Source: Protaetiibacter sp. (GTDB taxonomy: Bacteria; Actinomycetota; Actinomycetes; Actinomycetales; Microbacteriaceae). From it: a stretch of DNA of 64,000 nucleotides. Shown here piece after piece: positions 58,930 through 64,000 of the stretch. The notes below the pieces were generated by a model. The model was not told the origin of the DNA and did not search any database. It saw only the letters and a program-made list of their open reading frames with translations. The position numbers and the translations under genes are program-made. The stretch is from positions 1-64,000 of the forward strand of contig JASLGG010000027.1 in NCBI GenBank assembly GCA_030150265.1, written 5' to 3'. Numbering within the stretch: position 1 is the first letter of the stretch; each line of letters begins with the position of its first letter.

Positions 58930-61710
58930 GTGCCCCGTGACGCCACCACCATCGTCTTCCTGCCCGAGCTCGTGATCCGCCTCGGGCAGGAAGACGAGCG
59001 CATCCGGGGCGAGATCCCCTCGGCGCTCGCGGCGCGGCTCGCGCTCACGCCGGGGGTCGTCGTGCCGACCGAGACCCTCGTGTCCGAGCTGTGGGCCGAT
59101 CCGCCCGAGACGGCCGCGGTGTCGTTGCGGGTGGCGATGTCGAAGCTGCGCGCCACCCCCCTCGCCGCGGTGCTCGAGGGTGGGCGGGGCGGCTATCGCC
59201 TGGCGGTCGATCCCGGATCGGTCGACCTCGTGGCGCTCGAGGCGGCGCTCGCGGAGCCCGCAGCGCCGGGGCTCGTCGAGGAGCTCGCCTCGTTCGAGTC
59301 GCACTGGTGGGGCGAGCCCTTCGCCGTGTTCGCGGGACGCCCCTTCGCGGAGCCCGCGGCCCGCCGGCTCGCCGCAGCTCGCTTGGCGGGCGCGACGCTG
59401 CTCGCACGGCTGCGGATGGAGGCGGCGGCCCCGGATGAGGCGGCCCGCGGTCTCGAGCGGCTCGCCGCCGCGCATCCGCTCGACGAGGCGGTCGCGGGCC
59501 TGCGCGCACGCGCGCTCGCCGCCTGCGGACGCGCCGCGGACGCGCTCGCTGTGCTCGACGGGCTGCGCTCGCGGCTGTGCGACGAGCTCGGGCTCGAGCC
59601 GTCGGGCGAGCTCGAGACCCTCCGTCGCGAGATCGTGCGCGGCGGGATCGCGGTCACCCCGGCCGCCCACGCGGCGGCGACCGAGCCGGTGGAGCGCCAC
59701 GGCATCCCTCTGCCGCTCACCCGTTTCGTCGGGCGCGCGCACGAGCTCGCCGAGCTCGAGGAGGCGCGCGGCGCCTCGCGGCTCGTCACCCTGCTCGGTC
59801 CGGGCGGCGTGGGCAAGACCCGCCTCGCGGTCGAGGCGGCGCGGCGCGTCTCGCGGGACGTCGACGACGAGCAGTGGATGGTCGACCTGGCATCCGTCAC
59901 CGATGCCGCGGGGGTGCTGGTGGCGGTCGCCGAGTCGCTCGGGGCCGCCGAGGCGACTCCGGCGGCGATCGCCCGCCGCCTCGACGGCCAGCGGGCGCTG
60001 CTCGTGATCGACAACGCGGAGCACGTGGTGGATGCGGTACGGGCGCTGCTGCGCGAGCTGCTCACCCGCACGGCCGGCCTCACGGTGGTCGTGACGAGCC
60101 GCGAGGCCCTCAAGATCCCGGGGGAGCGGATCGTGCGGGTGCGCCCGATGCTCGACGAGCATCTCGGCGACGCGGCGCGGCTCTTCGCCGACCGTGCGGG
60201 CGAGATCCGCCCCGAGCTGGGGTTGCGGGCCGAGGACGCGGCGGTACGCGAGCTGTGCGCGGCCCTCGACGGCATCCCGCTCGCCCTCGAGCTCGCCGCC
60301 GCCCAGCTCGACGTGCTCGAGCTCGACGAGGTCGCCGCAGCGGTCGCGGCGGGCGCGGAGGGGCCGGGCATGGCGGCGCGGCACGCGAGCGTCACCGAGG
60401 CCATCCGATCGAGCGTCGCGCTGCTCGACGCCGGCGAGCGGGAGCTGCTGGCGCAGCTCGCGCTGTTCGCGGGCACCTTCCGCGCCGAGGACGCGGCCGA
60501 GGTGTGCCGCCTAGGGGACCGCCCCGTGCCCGCCGTGCTCCACCGTCTCGTGCAGAAGTCGCTCGTCGCGCTCGCCGAGCACGGCTCGGCCGGGCGTCGT
60601 CTGCGGCTCCTCGAGTCGGTGAAGGCCTACTGCCACGCGCAGCTCCCGACGGATGCCGCGGCCTGGGCGCAGCGTCGTCGGGGCTGGGCGGCGTCGCTCG
60701 TGGACAATCTCGCCCCGGCGTTGCGCGGCCACGGGGCTCGCGAGGCGCGTGTGCTGCTCGACCTCGCGGCCCCCGATCTGCAGCGGGCGCTGGCGGATGC
60801 CGTCGCGGTGGGCGATCGCCCGGTCGCGCTCCGGATCGCCGGCGGCCAGTCGCACTACTGGATGACCCGCGGCATGCTCGCCGAGGGCTGCCGCTCGATC
60901 GAGGAGGCGCTCTCCTGCCCGGGCGAGGCGCCCGTGGCGCTCGAGGCCGTCGCCCTGAGCGGGGTGGCGCTGCTCAGCTACCAGGCGGGCGACCCCGAGA
61001 AGGCGATGGGCTATCTCGAGCGGGCGCTCGGGGCGGCCGCCGCAGCGGGCGACGTGAGCCGCAGCGCCCTCCTGCACGCCTACGCCGCCTACGCCGCGAG
61101 CCTCTTCGGCGACCGCGAACGCGCCGAGCCGCTCATCGAGGCGGCCGTCGGCATGCTCGACGGGGTGGAGCCCTGGGCGCGGGCCGAGGTGCGGCTCTGC
61201 CAGGGGCAGACGCTGCGCGCGCTCGGCTCGCCCGCGACCGCGCTCGAACGGCTCGCCGAGGCGCGGGTGCTCGCCGAGCGCATCGGATACGACTGGGTGG
61301 CGACCAGCGCGTGCTACGTCGCGGGCAAGGTCCTCGTCGACGTGCGCCGCTCGCGCGACGCGGTCGAGATGCTCGTGCCGGGTGCCCTGCGCGCCTTCCG
61401 CGACGAGGACCCGACCAGCGCGCTCGCCCTCCTCCATCTCGTGGCGGGGGCCTGCGCGGCGCTCGAGCAGCACCGGACGGGCGCCGAGCTCCTGGGGGCC
61501 GTCGACCGGCTCGGGGAGCGCTACGGCTACCACCCCGCCGAGACGGAGGGCGAGGAGACGCGGCGGCACCGCGAGCAGCTGACGGCGGGCCTGACGCCCG
61601 CGCAGTGGTCGGCGGCCTACGGGCAGGGGGCCGGGCTCGACTTCGCGGGGGCGTTCGCACTCGCGGCGACGCTCCTGCCGCGTGCCGCACGGCGGTCCGC
61701 CGCTGCGTAA
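58930..61710 (+). CDS. SARP/AfsR-type regulator: BTAD, NB-ARC-like ATPase and TPR
   Basis: 926 residues from GTG 58930. The N-terminal winged-helix plus BTAD region (about 30-235) includes 'LVSELWADPPETAAVSLRVAMSKLR' and 'SRLCDELGLEPSGELETLRREI'. The STAND-type ATPase has P-loop GPGGVGKT (290-297), 'ALLVIDNAEHV' as Walker B and 'GIPLALELAAAQL' as the GLPL-like motif. The C-terminal about 350 residues are TPR-like. Such proteins are transcriptional activators. It is preceded by a secreted protease and followed by a surface protein, which may be its regulon. Start codon lies close behind the protease gene (61 bp). Confidence 0.88.
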   Translation: MPRDATTIVFLPELVIRLGQEDERIRGEIPSALAARLALTPGVVVPTETLVSELWADPPETAAVSLRVAMSKLRATPLAAVLEGGRGGYRLAVDPGSVDLVALEAALAEPAAPGLVEELASFESHWWGEPFAVFAGRPFAEPAARRLAAARLAGATLLARLRMEAAAPDEAARGLERLAAAHPLDEAVAGLRARALAACGRAADALAVLDGLRSRLCDELGLEPSGELETLRREIVRGGIAVTPAAHAAATEPVERHGIPLPLTRFVGRAHELAELEEARGASRLVTLLGPGGVGKTRLAVEAARRVSRDVDDEQWMVDLASVTDAAGVLVAVAESLGAAEATPAAIARRLDGQRALLVIDNAEHVVDAVRALLRELLTRTAGLTVVVTSREALKIPGERIVRVRPMLDEHLGDAARLFADRAGEIRPELGLRAEDAAVRELCAALDGIPLALELAAAQLDVLELDEVAAAVAAGAEGPGMAARHASVTEAIRSSVALLDAGERELLAQLALFAGTFRAEDAAEVCRLGDRPVPAVLHRLVQKSLVALAEHGSAGRRLRLLESVKAYCHAQLPTDAAAWAQRRRGWAASLVDNLAPALRGHGAREARVLLDLAAPDLQRALADAVAVGDRPVALRIAGGQSHYWMTRGMLAEGCRSIEEALSCPGEAPVALEAVALSGVALLSYQAGDPEKAMGYLERALGAAAAAGDVSRSALLHAYAAYAASLFGDRERAEPLIEAAVGMLDGVEPWARAEVRLCQGQTLRALGSPATALERLAEARVLAERIGYDWVATSACYVAGKVLVDVRRSRDAVEMLVPGALRAFRDEDPTSALALLHLVAGACAALEQHRTGAELLGAVDRLGERYGYHPAETEGEETRRHREQLTAGLTPAQWSAAYGQGAGLDFAGAFALAATLLPRAARRSAAA

Positions 61711-61774
61711 TCGGCCCGTAAGCGCCCCGGATCGCGCCCCGCGCCCGGCGCGCGGGCTCGGCAGCATCGCACCC

Positions 61775-63076
61775 ATGAACACCACGACTGCACTCGCACG
61801 CGCCGGCGTGGCGGTGATGGCGGCCGCGCTCCTCGTGAGCGCGCCGCTCGCCGCATCCGCCGAGCCGGAGACCGACACGACCCCGCCGACCACGACCTTC
61901 AACGTGCCGTCCGAGCCGCCGAGCGGCTGGTACACGCTCGCGAGCGTGCCCATCCGCCTCGTCGCCTCCGACGACGCGTCGGGCGTCGCCTCGATCAGCT
62001 ACCGGATCGGCGATGGCCCCGTCGTCACGACCCCCGGCGGCGACGTCACGCTGACGCTCTCGGCCGAGGGCGTCACGACCGTCACCGCATGGGCGGTCGA
62101 CGGCGCGGGCAACGTCGAGGAGGCGCACGGCGGGGAGTTCCGGATCGACCGCACGGCTCCGACGATCGGATTCGACGCCCCGGCCCTGGTCGAGCTCGAC
62201 GCCGTGGTGCCGTTCGTCTACGACTGCGCCGACGCGCACGCGGGCGTGGCCTCCTGCGCGGCGGCGATCGCCTCCGGCGATGCGCTGCCCACCGCGACGC
62301 TCGGCGCGCAGTCCATCGAGGTGACGGCGGTCGACAACGCCGGCCACACCACGGTGCGCGCCTTCGCCTACGAGGTCGTGCCCGACCTCACCGCGCCGTC
62401 CGTGTGGCTGGCCATCGCGCCGGAGCCGGCGAGCGGCTGGTACACGACCGGTGTCGGCGTGATGGTGGAGGCGACGGATGCCTCGGGCATCGCCTCCGTG
62501 CACTGGAGCACGAGCGGCGCCGTGAGCACCAACGGCGACTCCTGGGGGCGCCCCGACGACTGGGCGGGCTTCGACCTGTCCGCCGAGGGCGTCACCGAGG
62601 TCGCGGTCTGGGCCTACGACAGCTACGGGAACCGCGGCGACGGCACGCACACGGTGCGGATCGACACGGTCGCACCGAGCGTCTCGCCCGCTCGCACGCT
62701 TGCGGCGCCCGCGTACCGGATCGGGGAGCGCGTCGCGCTGCCGCTCGACTGCCGGGACGCCACCTCCGGAGTCGCCGAGTGCGGCATCCTCGAGGCGCCC
62801 GACGGGCTGCTCGCGACGGACGAGCCGGGCGAGCACACCGTGACGCTCTTCGCCGTCGACCGGGCGGGCAACCGCACCGAGGAGGCGTACGCCTACCGGG
62901 TCGTCGAGTCGTCCGGCGGCTCCGGCAGCTCGGGCGGCTCCGGCTCCGGCGGCACCTCCCGGCCCGGCGCGCTCGCCGCGACGGGGCTCGACCTGCCGGG
63001 CCTGGTGATGCTCGGAGGCCTCCTCCTGGGCGCCGGGCTCGCAGCGGTCGGCATGCGACGGAGGACCGCGCGCTGA
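61775..63076 (+). CDS. Sortase-anchored (LAxTG-type) surface protein with Ig-like repeats
   Basis: 433 residues from ATG 61775. Signal peptide (about 1-30, 'AGVAVMAAALLVSAPLAASA'). Three or four beta-sandwich repeats share 'PPSGWYTLASVPIRLVASDDASGVASI' and 'PASGWYTTGVGVMVEATDASGIASV', and end in 'VTTVTAWAVDGAGNVE' or 'VTEVAVWAYDSYGNR' (OmpL47-like). A Ser/Gly spacer leads to the sorting signal LAATG, a hydrophobic helix and the basic tail RRRTAR. LAxTG fits a class E sortase substrate. No sortase gene is in the window. Confidence 0.85.
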   Translation: MNTTTALARAGVAVMAAALLVSAPLAASAEPETDTTPPTTTFNVPSEPPSGWYTLASVPIRLVASDDASGVASISYRIGDGPVVTTPGGDVTLTLSAEGVTTVTAWAVDGAGNVEEAHGGEFRIDRTAPTIGFDAPALVELDAVVPFVYDCADAHAGVASCAAAIASGDALPTATLGAQSIEVTAVDNAGHTTVRAFAYEVVPDLTAPSVWLAIAPEPASGWYTTGVGVMVEATDASGIASVHWSTSGAVSTNGDSWGRPDDWAGFDLSAEGVTEVAVWAYDSYGNRGDGTHTVRIDTVAPSVSPARTLAAPAYRIGERVALPLDCRDATSGVAECGILEAPDGLLATDEPGEHTVTLFAVDRAGNRTEEAYAYRVVESSGGSGSSGGSGSGGTSRPGALAATGLDLPGLVMLGGLLLGAGLAAVGMRRRTAR

Positions 63077-63191
63077 CCGGCGTGGGGTGCCGGGATCGGG
63101 CCCGGCGCCCCACGCGCATCCGCATCCGCATTCGCCGGGTGCGGGTGTCGCAACCGGCGTCTCCGCGAGGCCTGCCTAGGCTCGAGACGCC

Positions 63192-64000
<809 letters not shown>

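Overview
The window is chromosomal DNA from a high-GC actinobacterium, most likely of the family Microbacteriaceae. The evidence is the gene set (UPF0182, DUF3039, inverted-zincin metalloprotease, Tad pilus locus, FtsE with an acidic tail, LAxTG surface protein), GTG starts, tightly overlapping genes and a codon lexicon dominated by GCC/GCG/CTC/GAC. This is inference; no 16S rRNA gene is present.

Layout. The first 46 bases are the 5' end of an IS481-family transposase with its hairpin-rich terminus. Then come a metalloprotease, a PDZ/Lon-like protease, a UPF0182 membrane protein and a methyltransferase (0.1-6.6 kb). At 6.7-10.5 kb lies a compact operon of a DUF742-like protein, a Ras-like GTPase, two roadblock/LC7 proteins and a fused kinase-like/metallophosphoesterase protein. 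It resembles a Streptomyces conservon without its histidine kinase. An initiator tRNA-Met follows, then a lower-GC islet (10.6-11.9 kb) with a secreted metalloprotease and a frameshifted gene. A housekeeping stretch (11.9-18.0 kb) carries a nitrilase-family enzyme, an HdeD-like protein, an aminotransferase, an HtrA-like protease and a glycosyltransferase.

The 18-34 kb segment is a wall/teichoic-acid-like polymer region: TagF-like transferases, a TagGH-like exporter and a nucleotidyltransferase. It is split by an accessory block (23.1-31.6 kb) with MazEF, a DUF3800-like protein, a single-chain type ISP restriction-modification enzyme and its divergent XRE regulator. Next to the tandem TagF-like gene sits a 0.46-kb GIY-YIG element bounded by terminal inverted repeats and a 21-bp direct repeat. 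I consider this the best candidate for an undescribed mobile system.

From 34 to 46 kb are an ABC exporter, DUF3039, pncB, two secreted or lipoproteins, the murI-rph-rdgB operon, a metal-homeostasis module (CDF exporter, MntR-like regulator, two operator palindromes, NRAMP importer) and a DedA protein. From 46 to 53 kb are a large lipoprotein, tRNA-Leu and a Tad/Flp pilus operon with an orphan CdiA-tRNase-like gene inside it. The end holds an MFS transporter, prfB, four accessory genes (LuxR regulator, lipoprotein serine protease, SARP/AfsR-type regulator, LAxTG surface protein) and the start of ftsE. Related nested palindromes occur at 40.0 and 53.3 kb. Three genes carry apparent single-base frameshifts.
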